From NCBI RefSeq assembly GCF_900188405.1, contig NZ_FZOF01000041.1, forward strand, positions 1 through 56,379: 56,379 bases of DNA, given 5' to 3'. Of this stretch, positions 9,214 through 16,979 are shown piece by piece. How positions within the stretch are numbered: position 1 is the first letter of the stretch; each line of letters opens with the position of its first letter. Under the pieces are notes generated by a model, which had not been told where the DNA came from, ran no database searches, and saw nothing but the letters and a program-made list of their open reading frames with translations. The DNA is from Actinacidiphila glaucinigra (GTDB lineage: Bacteria; Actinomycetota; Actinomycetes; Streptomycetales; Streptomycetaceae). Both the position numbers and the translations under genes were made by a program.

Positions 9214-9250
9214 CGCAGCGTCATCGCTTCACGAAAATCTTGGCTGAACC
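9208..9250 (-). repeat. Right terminal inverted repeat of ISL3 element
   Basis: Inverted match to 7510-7552; overlaps the last codons of the transposase. Confidence 0.9.
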
Positions 9251-9401
9251 CGAAATGGGTCTGGCACAAGTTCCGTGCTCCAGCCACGCGTTGTAGTTGT
9301 TGAGCTCCCTTCGGGTGGTCGGAGGTCGCCTCGAAACGTCCCTAAAGCGTGTTGCAGAAGGCCGTGATTTTGCAGGTCAGGGCACGGTCATTGCTGTTGT
9401 G

Positions 9402-10020
9402 ATCACACGGCCAGGGCGAGGTTGTACATGGTTATCGGCTTCCTCATTGGCCAGCAGGGATCGGCCGGGTTGTTTGCGGTGCGGGACGCGATCAGGCCGG
9501 TGTCGGGGCGCTGTCGCCGAGCACGGCAACGCCCTTCCACAGCTGCGGCATACCGGAGTCGCGCCACACGTGGGCGCCGGCCCTGTTGCCCGGCGCCGGG
9601 GGAGCGGCGGTCACGACCAGGCGAGTGTCGCCATCGATGATGACCTGCACGTTTGCGGAAAACGGGTAGTTGCGGCTCTCGAGGCACCGACCTTGCGGTC
9701 TCCGACCGGGATCAGCGTGCCCTCCACGATCCACATCCGGTCCGCGGCATTGACGGGAAGTGTGGCCGTTTCCAGCGCGAGGAGAGGCAGTAACCGCTGG
9801 CCGCGGCCGGCGAGACCCCGGAGAGCGGCGCCATCTGCCGCATGGTGAGGTCCGTCCGGTGGTAGACAGCCACCAGCAGCGCCCGGTCAGTAAGCGCCAG
9901 ACTTTATGGCCGCCCGATGTGCGGCCCGTCGCCAACCCGGTCCCGCATCATCTTCAGCAACCGCTCGAAGTACTTCATCCGCAGCCCCGTGAACGTCTCC
10001 ATCGGCAACAGGTCAGCCCT
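9402..10020 (-). pseudogene. IS5-family transposase relic (first copy)
   Basis: Minus-strand fragments in different frames give the N-terminal part of a Streptomyces IS5 transposase: LRMKYFERLLKMMRDRVGDG at about 9910-9990, LALTDRALLVAVYHRTDLTM at about 9850-9905, and NYPFSANVQVIIDGDTRLVV at about 9600-9670. Frameshifts separate them and the second half of the gene is missing. The stretch 9251-9401 before it has no gene and may include an element end. Confidence 0.75.
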
Positions 10021-10109
10021 CAACACCTCACACGCACACGGGAAATGTCCCGTTCGCGGTCTTCTGCAAGACGCTTTGGTTCGGGTGCCACGGCCGAGAT
10101 TTGGTGGCT

Positions 10110-10274
10110 GTGAACGAGGTGCTGTACCGGCTGCAGGAGCGGTTGTTTCCTTCGGCCACCGACGTCGATTTCGTGGCCGAGGACACAGATGGCGGGGTGA
10201 TACGTGTCGAGACCCCGTGCACGTCTGCTGTCGCATCCTGCCCCGGCTGTGTTTCCGCTGGTCAGCGGGGATGA
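10110..10274 (+). pseudogene. ISL3-type transposase N-terminal fragment
   Basis: A 54-codon frame from GTG at 10110 reads like the start of an ISL3 transposase (LFPSATDVDFVAEDTDGGVI, then ASCPGC with a zinc-binding Cys pair), then stops. It differs from the intact ISL3 copy at 7636, so it comes from another element. Confidence 0.65.
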
Positions 10275-10307
10275 CGTGTCGTGTCGTGTCTACGGTGGGG
10301 GCGCCGG

Positions 10308-10427
10308 ATGCCGTCGGTGTTGGGGCTGTTGGAGGAGCGGGATTGTGCTGCTCGGCAGCGGGTGTATGTGCTGCAGGCGGAGTTGTGCGAGGCCGAGGCG
10401 ACAGACGCCAGTAGCGGTGGTCGGTGA
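10308..10427 (+). pseudogene. Fragment of transposon-associated coiled-coil protein
   Basis: A 39-codon frame (MPSVLGLLEERDCAARQR, then VLQAELCEAEA) resembles the start of small coiled-coil proteins common beside Streptomyces transposons. Downstream near 10600, another frame reads AKAERLVARVGW, like the end of the same family. The middle is degraded. Assignment is from memory of the family and is weak. Confidence 0.35.
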
Positions 10428-10659
10428 CCGGCCGGTGACGGTGGCTGGTGCAGTGTGCGGCTCGATGGTGCTGGCGTGGCGGGATGGCCTGGAGGCCGTA
10501 GCGCGTCCACCGGCCTAGCGGCGGACTGTGGAGAGCATGGGTCGACCCGGGTGGTGGAGGGATGGACTTCCGGCGGCTCGCGGTGGCGCTGGTCTCCAGC
10601 CGGTACCGGCGAAGGCCGAGCGTCTGGTTGCGCGGGTTGGTTGGCCGAACAGAGCCCGG

Positions 10660-10935
10660 AAAGGTCAGCGTCCCACTTCGCGAGACGGCGGCTCATGACT
10701 GACCATGCTCATCGACCAGAGACCATCGCCTCCGAACTGTCGGTGCGGGTCTCGTAATCCCGGGCCAGACAGCGGGAGCGCATCAGCCATGCGAACGGTG
10801 CGCACCGTCAGCCACCTTTGGGCAGCACCGTGAATCCGGGTGTGTCGTCGCTGGCGTTTGACCACGGTCAGTGCGATCTGCAGGATGCTGCGGGCGAGAT
10901 CGACGAGCTGGCCGGGGTCGGCTCTGGACGTGCCT
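10660..10935 (-). pseudogene. IS5-family transposase relic, C-terminal part (second copy)
   Basis: On the minus strand, pieces of the usual IS5 C-terminus occur in shifting frames: DLARSILQIALTVVK, then GFTVLPK, then RDYETRTDSSEAMV, then MSMV and SRRLAK. At least two frameshifts. It lies only 9 bp from the end of the NDPK-like gene, so it marks the distal edge of the phosphonate cluster. Confidence 0.7.
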
Positions 10936-10943
10936 GGACCTCA

Positions 10944-11957
10944 TCAGACTGAGTCCACCCAGTCAGTGGTGATGGTGGGGACCGTGGGGGTGATGCCCGG
11001 AATGGTCATGACTTCGAGTGCACAGGTAAGGACAGTGAGCAGGTCCCAGTCTAGCGACCCCTGAAGGGAAGCCTCCCGGGCGGCTGGTATGAGCTGGCCT
11101 AGGGGGATGCGCATTCCCTCGGCCCGTTGTCTGGCCAGCCTGCCGACTAGTCCGTCCGTCCCAGCCAGCCGGAGCCAGCTCGCGTCGTGGTCGAAGTCAT
11201 GCGCTGGATGCATCAGCTCGAGGTCGTCGAACACGGAAAGGGTCTCGGAAACCGCGTCGAAGTCACTGCGGATTCGTTCCCTCGTCAAGACCTGGCGCTC
11301 CACATCGCAGAGCACCGCGATCTCGCGTACGACATCGATGAGCTCGTCCGAGACATGGATGAAATTGAGCAGGCCGTTCACGACACCAAGCTGATACCTC
11401 AGGTGCTGGGGGCGCCGCAAGGCCATGTCGGATGGACCCTTCAACGAGTTGAGCCGGACCGATGCCGGAGGCGCCCCGGGAACCCAGTGTTCGTCCCTCA
11501 GAATCAGGCACACTGAGTCGGTCGAGGGGAGCACCAAATCCATGGCAGCGATCAGATCCGGTGAGGCTCTGTTGAACTGGTAGCGGTAGACCTCCCTGAT
11601 GGACAGGCGATCATACCTGAAACGGATGACGTCCAGCGGCTTGAACCCCGCCGCTGAGAGGGCGTCAAGCGCCGGCCGAAGACGCCGCCCCACAACCGCT
11701 TCGGGCTTGAGCATACAGAGGGCCACACCGAGCATTCCTGGTATGTCTTCGGCAAAGATCCAGCAGCCCTCGCGGAAATAACTGTCAATCGCATACAGCT
11801 CCGATTTCCGGGTAGACCAAGTCACATCAAGCAGGATGTCGGGGCTGATATCGGTCAACGCAGTGGCAGGCGGTGCATCTCCGAGGAGCACGTTTTCATC
11901 TTTCTGTGACAGCTCGCGGGGGACGGAGGGAAAAGCATCTGAATTTACTTCGGTCAT
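10944..11957 (-). CDS. NDP-kinase-like protein, copy 1
   Basis: 337 residues from the ATG at 11957, which overlaps the stop of the upstream paralogue (ATGA). The central part has the nucleoside diphosphate kinase pattern: CMLKPEAVVGRRL (phosphate-binding Lys) and, after a GPSD loop, LNFIHVSDELIDVVRE, equivalent to NDPK NxxHGSDS with the phospho-accepting His (about His201) kept. Unlike NDPK (about 140 residues) it has N-terminal and roughly 100-residue C-terminal extensions. It may phosphorylate or nucleotidylate a phosphonate intermediate, or give FomA-like self-protection; both are inference. Last gene of the minus-strand phosphonate operon. Confidence 0.65.
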   Translation of the reverse strand: MTEVNSDAFPSVPRELSQKDENVLLGDAPPATALTDISPDILLDVTWSTRKSELYAIDSYFREGCWIFAEDIPGMLGVALCMLKPEAVVGRRLRPALDALSAAGFKPLDVIRFRYDRLSIREVYRYQFNRASPDLIAAMDLVLPSTDSVCLILRDEHWVPGAPPASVRLNSLKGPSDMALRRPQHLRYQLGVVNGLLNFIHVSDELIDVVREIAVLCDVERQVLTRERIRSDFDAVSETLSVFDDLELMHPAHDFDHDASWLRLAGTDGLVGRLARQRAEGMRIPLGQLIPAAREASLQGSLDWDLLTVLTCALEVMTIPGITPTVPTITTDWVDSV

Positions 11958-12958
11958 GTCAGCGCTGGGTTTCCGTCCGCCGGGCCGCTTTCCCATGCGG
12001 AGAGCTCGATATTGGGGAAGATTCGACCCACGCCGGGGGTATTGCATTCCACCGTGTGGGTCATGATGGATATAAGATCCCACAGGTCGCGGTGGTCGGC
12101 CGAGGGGTGCCGGGCCGCAGTGATCACTTCCTCTGCCTTGATGTCCCGACCCTGTGATCGCTCTCGAGCCAAGAAACCTGCGGGTGCCTTAGACTCCGCG
12201 AGCCGCTCCCAGCTCTTCTCGAGGTCGAGGTCGTGGGCCGGGACACTCTGCTCGATCTCAGCGAACGTTTCCCGAAGCTCGGCGCTCGCATCATGCCCTG
12301 ACCGGATGCGGGCTTTCACGAGTTCCCTGCGTTCCGCCGGGCACAGCACCGAGAGCTCACGGATGACGTCGATCGGCTCGTCAGACGTGTGCAGGAAATT
12401 TAGTTGCCTGTTGACCGCACCCAAGCGGCGTCTGAGGTGGTGCGCATCACGCTGTGCCGGATCCGAAGGGCCCTTGAGAGAGGTGAGGCGAACGGAAGCC
12501 GGAGTCTGCCCGGGACGCCATCGGAGGTCCTTGAGCACCATCAGTATGGAGTCGGCGGCCGGCAGCATGATATCCATCGTCGCAATGCGTTCGCGGGAGG
12601 CGACGTTCATCTGGTAGCGCCAGGTTTCCCTGATCGTCAGACGGTCGTGCCGGAAGCGCATGGCATCAACCGGCAGGAAGCCGTTCTCGATAAGCGCTTG
12701 CAGGGCCGTGTGATATCGCCGCCCTGGAGCAGCTTCGGGTTTCAAGATGCCCAAGGTTACGCCCAGCACATCGTCTAGGTCATCCGAGAAGGTCCACAGT
12801 CCTTCTCGGAAATAATTGTCGACACTGTAAAGTTCCGCTTTGGTAAATGACCGAGTGAGTCTGACCAGTGCGGCATGAGGGATATCATGGTAGACGGGGT
12901 AAGATTTATTGGAAGCGGGTTTTTTAATCACTGGAGACCGTACCTGATCGGTAATCAT
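11954..12958 (-). CDS. NDP-kinase-like protein, copy 2
   Basis: 334 residues from ATG 12958 (AAGGA is very close upstream, so the start is uncertain; the frame is open to 13147). Clearly homologous to copy 1 throughout: LGILKPEAAPGRRY, ASVRLTSLKGPSD and LNFLHTSDEPIDVIRE with the candidate catalytic His near residue 190. A preceding shared block (SFTKAELYSVDNYFREGLW) is also in copy 1. The paralogues are diverged and translationally coupled, suggesting a heteromeric complex or two sequential phosphoryl transfers. Separated from the dioxygenase gene by an ISAs1 relic. Confidence 0.65.
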   Translation of the reverse strand: MITDQVRSPVIKKPASNKSYPVYHDIPHAALVRLTRSFTKAELYSVDNYFREGLWTFSDDLDDVLGVTLGILKPEAAPGRRYHTALQALIENGFLPVDAMRFRHDRLTIRETWRYQMNVASRERIATMDIMLPAADSILMVLKDLRWRPGQTPASVRLTSLKGPSDPAQRDAHHLRRRLGAVNRQLNFLHTSDEPIDVIRELSVLCPAERRELVKARIRSGHDASAELRETFAEIEQSVPAHDLDLEKSWERLAESKAPAGFLARERSQGRDIKAEEVITAARHPSADHRDLWDLISIMTHTVECNTPGVGRIFPNIELSAWESGPADGNPALT

Positions 12959-13189
12959 TTCCTTATGGGCCTTCAAGCCGCGTGGTCGGGTGCTGGCGTG
13001 GCGCCAGCACCGAAATCGTACTTGCGGGACCAGGGCTGTTACAAGATTAGTTGATGTTTTGTTCGTGCTGGTCAGCAGGCCATGTCCGGGGCAGGCGAAG
13101 TTCTTTTGCGATCCAGGGCCCCTCAAAGAATTTCCTGAGTCTGTCATCTCCTGACGGCGTCCGGGGTGCGCTGAGGCGTGTCCTCGATG

Positions 13190-13880
13190 TCGAGATGTCC
13201 GCGCTGGTCTACAACCTGCATGACCTGCGTGGGACGCGTGGGTGTCAGCGCCTAACTCGGCGCAGTAACGCTGGGCGTTTTACGCGCCAGCCTGCTGTTT
13301 TGGATCCTTCCTGGCGATGGGGCAGTGGGCGGTCGCAGGTCCCTGGGCCACGCTGGAACGACTGGACTACGCTGCCGCGGGGTCTGGGGCTTGGTGAAGA
13401 CGCCGAACTCGGACACGATTCGCCGCGTGGTCAACGCGGTCATGTAAGCGGTGATGATGCAGGACGGCGCGCTGGTCTCGCATGGTCGAAGATGGCGGAC
13501 AAGGGCGGCGAAATCACCTGTTTCACTGCGCTGTCGGCCGTGCTTAAGCTTCAGGACGCGGTGGTGGTCGCGGACGCGTTGCACACCCAGGTGCGAGCAC
13601 GCCAGGGTGCTGGTGGCTCGGCGCGCACTATGCCTTCCCGGCTAAACGCAACCACTTGGACCTGCGGAAGGCGTGCCGGAAAGTATCCTGGCAAATCATG
13701 CGGGTCGCCTTCCGCTCCACAGTACGCGCTTACGGTTGCATCGATACGCGCGTGGTGGGGCGTGGTGAGCTTCGCCGGCCTGGACCTCCCTTACGTGCGT
13801 CGGCAGCTCGCCCTCGCCCCGTATACCACCCACTCGATGTCTTCGGTATCTCCTGTGACCTGCACGCTCATGCCTGATAC
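13190..13880 (+). pseudogene. ISAs1-family transposase relic
   Basis: Plus-strand pieces of an ISAs1 transposase in several frames: MGQWAVAGPWATLERLDY near 13320, LVKTPNSDTIRRVVNAVM near 13395, AVVVADALHTQ near 13560, and HLDLRKACRKVSWQ near 13655. Frameshifts and stops make it non-functional. It sits inside the phosphonate operon between the dioxygenase gene and the two NDPK-like genes, opposite in direction, and may weaken transcription of the latter. Confidence 0.75.
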
Positions 13881-13885
13881 CCGGC

Positions 13886-14860
13886 CTAGCAACAGCCTTG
13901 CTTGCGGGACCACATTCGCAGCATGTACCGATTCACTTCGTCCGGCCGGTCTGTCGCCATGTCGATCTCCCGAGGTGCGTGGCGGTCGACGAACGCGGTG
14001 CGCGTGTGTAGAAACCGGTCATCGGCCGAGACGAGTGTCTGACCACGCCCGAGCAGGACGCGGGTCTGTACCGAGGACTGATCGAGGACGGCGTCGAAGA
14101 AGTCCAATGCCGCCACCTGTAGGCCCGTCAGCGGTTTGCCGATCTTCTCGTGGGCTCCCTCAATGTAGGTGCGGAAGTATCGGACCAGTGCCTTGCCGTC
14201 GTGGGAGTAGCGGATGATCGGCGATGCGAAAAATTCTACGGTGTTGGACATCCCCCGCTTCTCGAACCAAAACTCCCCCATAAGTACCTCGAGGACCTCG
14301 GGGTGGTGCAGCAGGATCTGGTGCGCTGAATCCGCATCGACCAGGATACTTTCCCCCCCGATGTACGCAGGCTGAGCACAGGAAAGCAGCAGATAGTCGA
14401 TTGAGTCGACGTCGTTGACCGCGTCGTTGTGCATGTAGGCACCCTGCTTGGTCTGGTGGTAGCGGGCACCTGCCTCGATCGTCCGGCGGGACCCTCGGTC
14501 GTAGACCTCGACCATTCTCCAACCGTCGGTATTCTGGATCATGGGAGTACCCAGTGCGGTGCCCAGCAGCCAGGCGTAAATAGCCTGGCCGCGGAGCGAC
14601 TCGATGCCGGCAACGCTGTCGTAGACGATGAAATGTGCGGTGTTGTCGATGACCCCGCGTGTGGCTTCGACTTCCGCCAAGAGATTCGGGCAGCGAGAAA
14701 GGTCCACATCGATGTCGTCGACTCGGCCTTGGGCGTGGCTCCGATCCAGCTCCGCCACGTACGAACGGATCTCCACGCAGGCTGCGTCCGAGAACGTGTG
14801 GAACGCTTCGGCCGGGGCCTCGAGGGTCCGCGGCTGGGTCGTTGTGGAAAGCGTCTGCAT
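13886..14860 (-). CDS. TauD/clavaminate-synthase-like Fe(II)/2-oxoglutarate dioxygenase
   Basis: 324 residues; the ATG at 14860 is preceded by AGGAGA. Fe ligands: HND at residues 144-146 in GAYMHNDAVN and a distal His in FLHTRTAFVDRHAPRE near residue 285, followed by the Arg expected to hold 2-oxoglutarate. GGESILVDA after the first motif is typical of this superfamily. In phosphonate clusters such enzymes hydroxylate the carbon next to phosphorus or desaturate. It lies after the sarcosine-oxidase-like gene in the minus-strand operon and probably acts on an aminoethylphosphonate derivative. It ends KQGCC. Confidence 0.8.
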   Translation of the reverse strand: MQTLSTTTQPRTLEAPAEAFHTFSDAACVEIRSYVAELDRSHAQGRVDDIDVDLSRCPNLLAEVEATRGVIDNTAHFIVYDSVAGIESLRGQAIYAWLLGTALGTPMIQNTDGWRMVEVYDRGSRRTIEAGARYHQTKQGAYMHNDAVNDVDSIDYLLLSCAQPAYIGGESILVDADSAHQILLHHPEVLEVLMGEFWFEKRGMSNTVEFFASPIIRYSHDGKALVRYFRTYIEGAHEKIGKPLTGLQVAALDFFDAVLDQSSVQTRVLLGRGQTLVSADDRFLHTRTAFVDRHAPREIDMATDRPDEVNRYMLRMWSRKQGCC

Positions 14861-14933
14861 CTTGTGTCTCCTGTAATGCGCAGATAGTTGGGCCGTCGAG
14901 GGGAGGTCACTCCCTGGTGATGGGGACGGCCAC

Positions 14934-16112
14934 TTAGGTCGATCGGTCGAAGCGGTCCGGGGCGAATGCGTCGATTGGGAAATCAGTTCGGCCGTGCAGC
15001 GCATACTGGGCGACAGCTGTACCCACCGCAGGAGCGTGCTTGAATCCGTGTCCGGAAAACCCGGTGCATAGCACGACGTCGGCCAACCGTGGGTGACTTC
15101 CAAGGACGAAGTGTCCGTCGGGGGTCCGGACGTCCATGCATGCCTCTGCTGAGGCCGTTATAGGCTGCAGTCCGGGGAGTGCCTTCGTGACGTAGGCGGA
15201 GACTGGTGCCGTCTCCACGGACACGGGATGCATGCCCCAGTTGTCATCGGGATGGGACAGCAGCCGTTTGGAGGGGTGCGGGCCGCCTAGGCCCACCTTC
15301 ACCCCGCGTCCGTCGACATCCGGGATCCCCCAACCGTCGAGCCCGGACCCTACACGGATGAAGACGGGGAAGTTCTGAGTACCGTGACACTCCGTGTCAT
15401 CCCGAAACCAGCAGAGGACGGAGCGCCGCACCTGTAGGGGCAGCTCCAGGTCGGGGACCAGGTCGTTGGTCCAGCCGCCGATCGCGAGAACGGTCTTGCG
15501 GGCACGGATGACGCCGGCATTGGTGAACAAGGTTGGTCCGTCCGCTTCGTGGCGGAGCTTAAGGCATCGCACGCCACTCAGTACGGATGCGCCTGCCGCT
15601 CGGGAAGCCTGAACCGCCGCGCGCACGGCGGCCTCCGGTCGCAGGACCCCGGCTGTGGGCTCGAAGAGTCCGATGTCCTTCCCCATGGGAGCGTGCTGGG
15701 GATACCTTGCCCTGAGCTCAGCGCTGTCGAGCCGTTCATAGGCCACGCCTACGGTTTCCGCTGTGACAGCGGCCGCCGAAACCAAGGGATGTCCGGGAGG
15801 ACCGATCGTCAGACCGCCGCATTGGAGCAGCAGCTCCGTTCTGGTCGCTGCCTCCAGTTCCCGGTAGATCTGCAGTGAGGCGCGGGCAAATACACCGTAG
15901 TCGACGCCCTCGTGACAGAGAGTCCTGAAAATGCGGGATCCACCGTGGGATGCACCCCGCCGATGCCCCGGTACGTAGGGATCAAGGGCGATGACGTCGG
16001 CACCCATGGCGGCCGCGCGCCAGGCGACCATGGCGCCCATCACCCCAAGCCCCACCACGGCGAGGTCGTATCGGCGAGTCGTGGAGGACTCGCCTGCGTG
16101 GAACTGGCTCAT
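14934..16112 (-). CDS. FAD-dependent amine oxidase, monomeric sarcosine oxidase / SolA type
   Basis: 392 residues. N-terminal dinucleotide fold YDLAVVGLGVMGAMVAWRAA, then RGASHGGSRIFRT as in monomeric sarcosine oxidase and N-methyltryptophan oxidase, and a C-terminal GFSGHGFKHAPAVG flavin segment with the Lys-His context of that family. Family members oxidise secondary or N-methyl amines to imines with oxygen. The start overlaps the methyltransferase stop (ATGA), so the two are coupled; N-methylation followed by oxidation of an aminophosphonate is a reasonable guess. Confidence 0.8.
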   Translation of the reverse strand: MSQFHAGESSTTRRYDLAVVGLGVMGAMVAWRAAAMGADVIALDPYVPGHRRGASHGGSRIFRTLCHEGVDYGVFARASLQIYRELEAATRTELLLQCGGLTIGPPGHPLVSAAAVTAETVGVAYERLDSAELRARYPQHAPMGKDIGLFEPTAGVLRPEAAVRAAVQASRAAGASVLSGVRCLKLRHEADGPTLFTNAGVIRARKTVLAIGGWTNDLVPDLELPLQVRRSVLCWFRDDTECHGTQNFPVFIRVGSGLDGWGIPDVDGRGVKVGLGGPHPSKRLLSHPDDNWGMHPVSVETAPVSAYVTKALPGLQPITASAEACMDVRTPDGHFVLGSHPRLADVVLCTGFSGHGFKHAPAVGTAVAQYALHGRTDFPIDAFAPDRFDRST

Positions 16113-16909
16113 CGCGCCTCACCCGGGCGCCGGGCCGTCAGTACTGTCCACACGATTTCGCCCGTGTCACACGAATTGATCTTGCGTTCCCAGCGGCTCA
16201 GGAGACGCTCGTACTCAGCCTTCCCCATCTCCTCCAGGAAGCACGCTCGTTCGGACAGCAGTCGTGTATGCCCTTCGAGCATGTTTGCCTTCAACTGGCT
16301 GCTGAGGTCTTCCATCTTGACCTCGGTGAACCCCACGTCCGTCAGCATCGTTTGGTAGGCGGCGGGAGAGATCATGTAGTGATCCCAGGCTGCCATCCGC
16401 GCGGTGTGTTCCGAGGAGCCGCCGCGTGGTCCGAGACAGTAGTCGGTGACCATGACTTGTCCACCCGGTCGGAGCACTCTGTGCAGCCGTCGCCAGAGTG
16501 CGAGCTTGTCCGCAAGGGGGACGAAGACCACGCAGTCTCTGCTCCACACGATGTCGAAGGAGTCGTCCGTGAGCAGATCCGAATCCCTTACGTCGCCCGT
16601 TGCAAAGGTGACACCTAGGGTCCCGCTCTCCTCGATCCGCTCCAGGCACACATCGGTCAGCTCGGCCGAGCTGTCCAGCCCGAGCACGGAGACTCCGTAT
16701 TGAACAGCCAAGCGAAAGGCATCGCCGCCCAGGCCACTGCCAACGTCGAGAACTCTGAAATCCGCTCGGAGCCGGAGGCGGCCCGTCAGGTCGTTGAAGG
16801 TCTCCTCACTCGAGGGGCCTTGGTACCCGTGACCGTAGAGCCGTTCGTGACGGAGGGCCACGGCGCGTGAATAGCGCATCGCAAGGTACGTGGACTGGGT
16901 ATGGGGCAT
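16109..16909 (-). CDS. SAM-dependent methyltransferase, phosphoethanolamine N-methyltransferase-like
   Basis: 266 residues; the ATG at 16909 follows GAGGGA. Class I SAM motif VLDVGSGLGGDAFRLA, acidic residue in GLDSSAELTD, TGDVRD and a post-motif VMVTDYCLGPRGG. The arrangement (YGHGYQGPSS near the start, SAM domain, then YQTMLTDVGF) recalls phosphoethanolamine and glycine/sarcosine N-methyltransferases. In this operon 2-aminoethylphosphonate or an amino acid amide is a likely acceptor (inference). Confidence 0.8.
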   Translation of the reverse strand: MPHTQSTYLAMRYSRAVALRHERLYGHGYQGPSSEETFNDLTGRLRLRADFRVLDVGSGLGGDAFRLAVQYGVSVLGLDSSAELTDVCLERIEESGTLGVTFATGDVRDSDLLTDDSFDIVWSRDCVVFVPLADKLALWRRLHRVLRPGGQVMVTDYCLGPRGGSSEHTARMAAWDHYMISPAAYQTMLTDVGFTEVKMEDLSSQLKANMLEGHTRLLSERACFLEEMGKAEYERLLSRWERKINSCDTGEIVWTVLTARRPGEAR

Positions 16910-16979
16910 GGCTGGTATTCCCTCGGAGTGACAGGGCACGGTTGGGGGTAAGGAGTGCGGACTGGACCGCGCCCTGGGC

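Larger units (their letters stand above)
7510..9250 (+). mobile_element. ISL3-family insertion sequence, apparently complete
   Basis: 1741 bp bounded by terminal inverted repeats at 7510-7552 and 9208-9250 (41 of 43 bases match; both begin GGTTCAGCCAAGATTTTCG). It contains one intact transposase gene. The 8-bp flanks (7502-7509 CATCGAGA; 9251-9258 CGAAATGG) differ, so the expected target duplication is absent. The left flank lies in the IS630 relic but the right flank is not a continuation of it, suggesting deletion or recombination after insertion. Confidence 0.9.

Noticed and set aside
10262..10696. 144-codon minus-strand frame
   Set aside because: Pro/Ser/Arg-rich shadow; only its first residues belong to the IS5 relic in another frame.
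13051..14217. 388-codon plus-strand open frame
   Set aside because: Covers the ISAs1 relic and runs antisense into the dioxygenase gene; only fragments are transposase-like.
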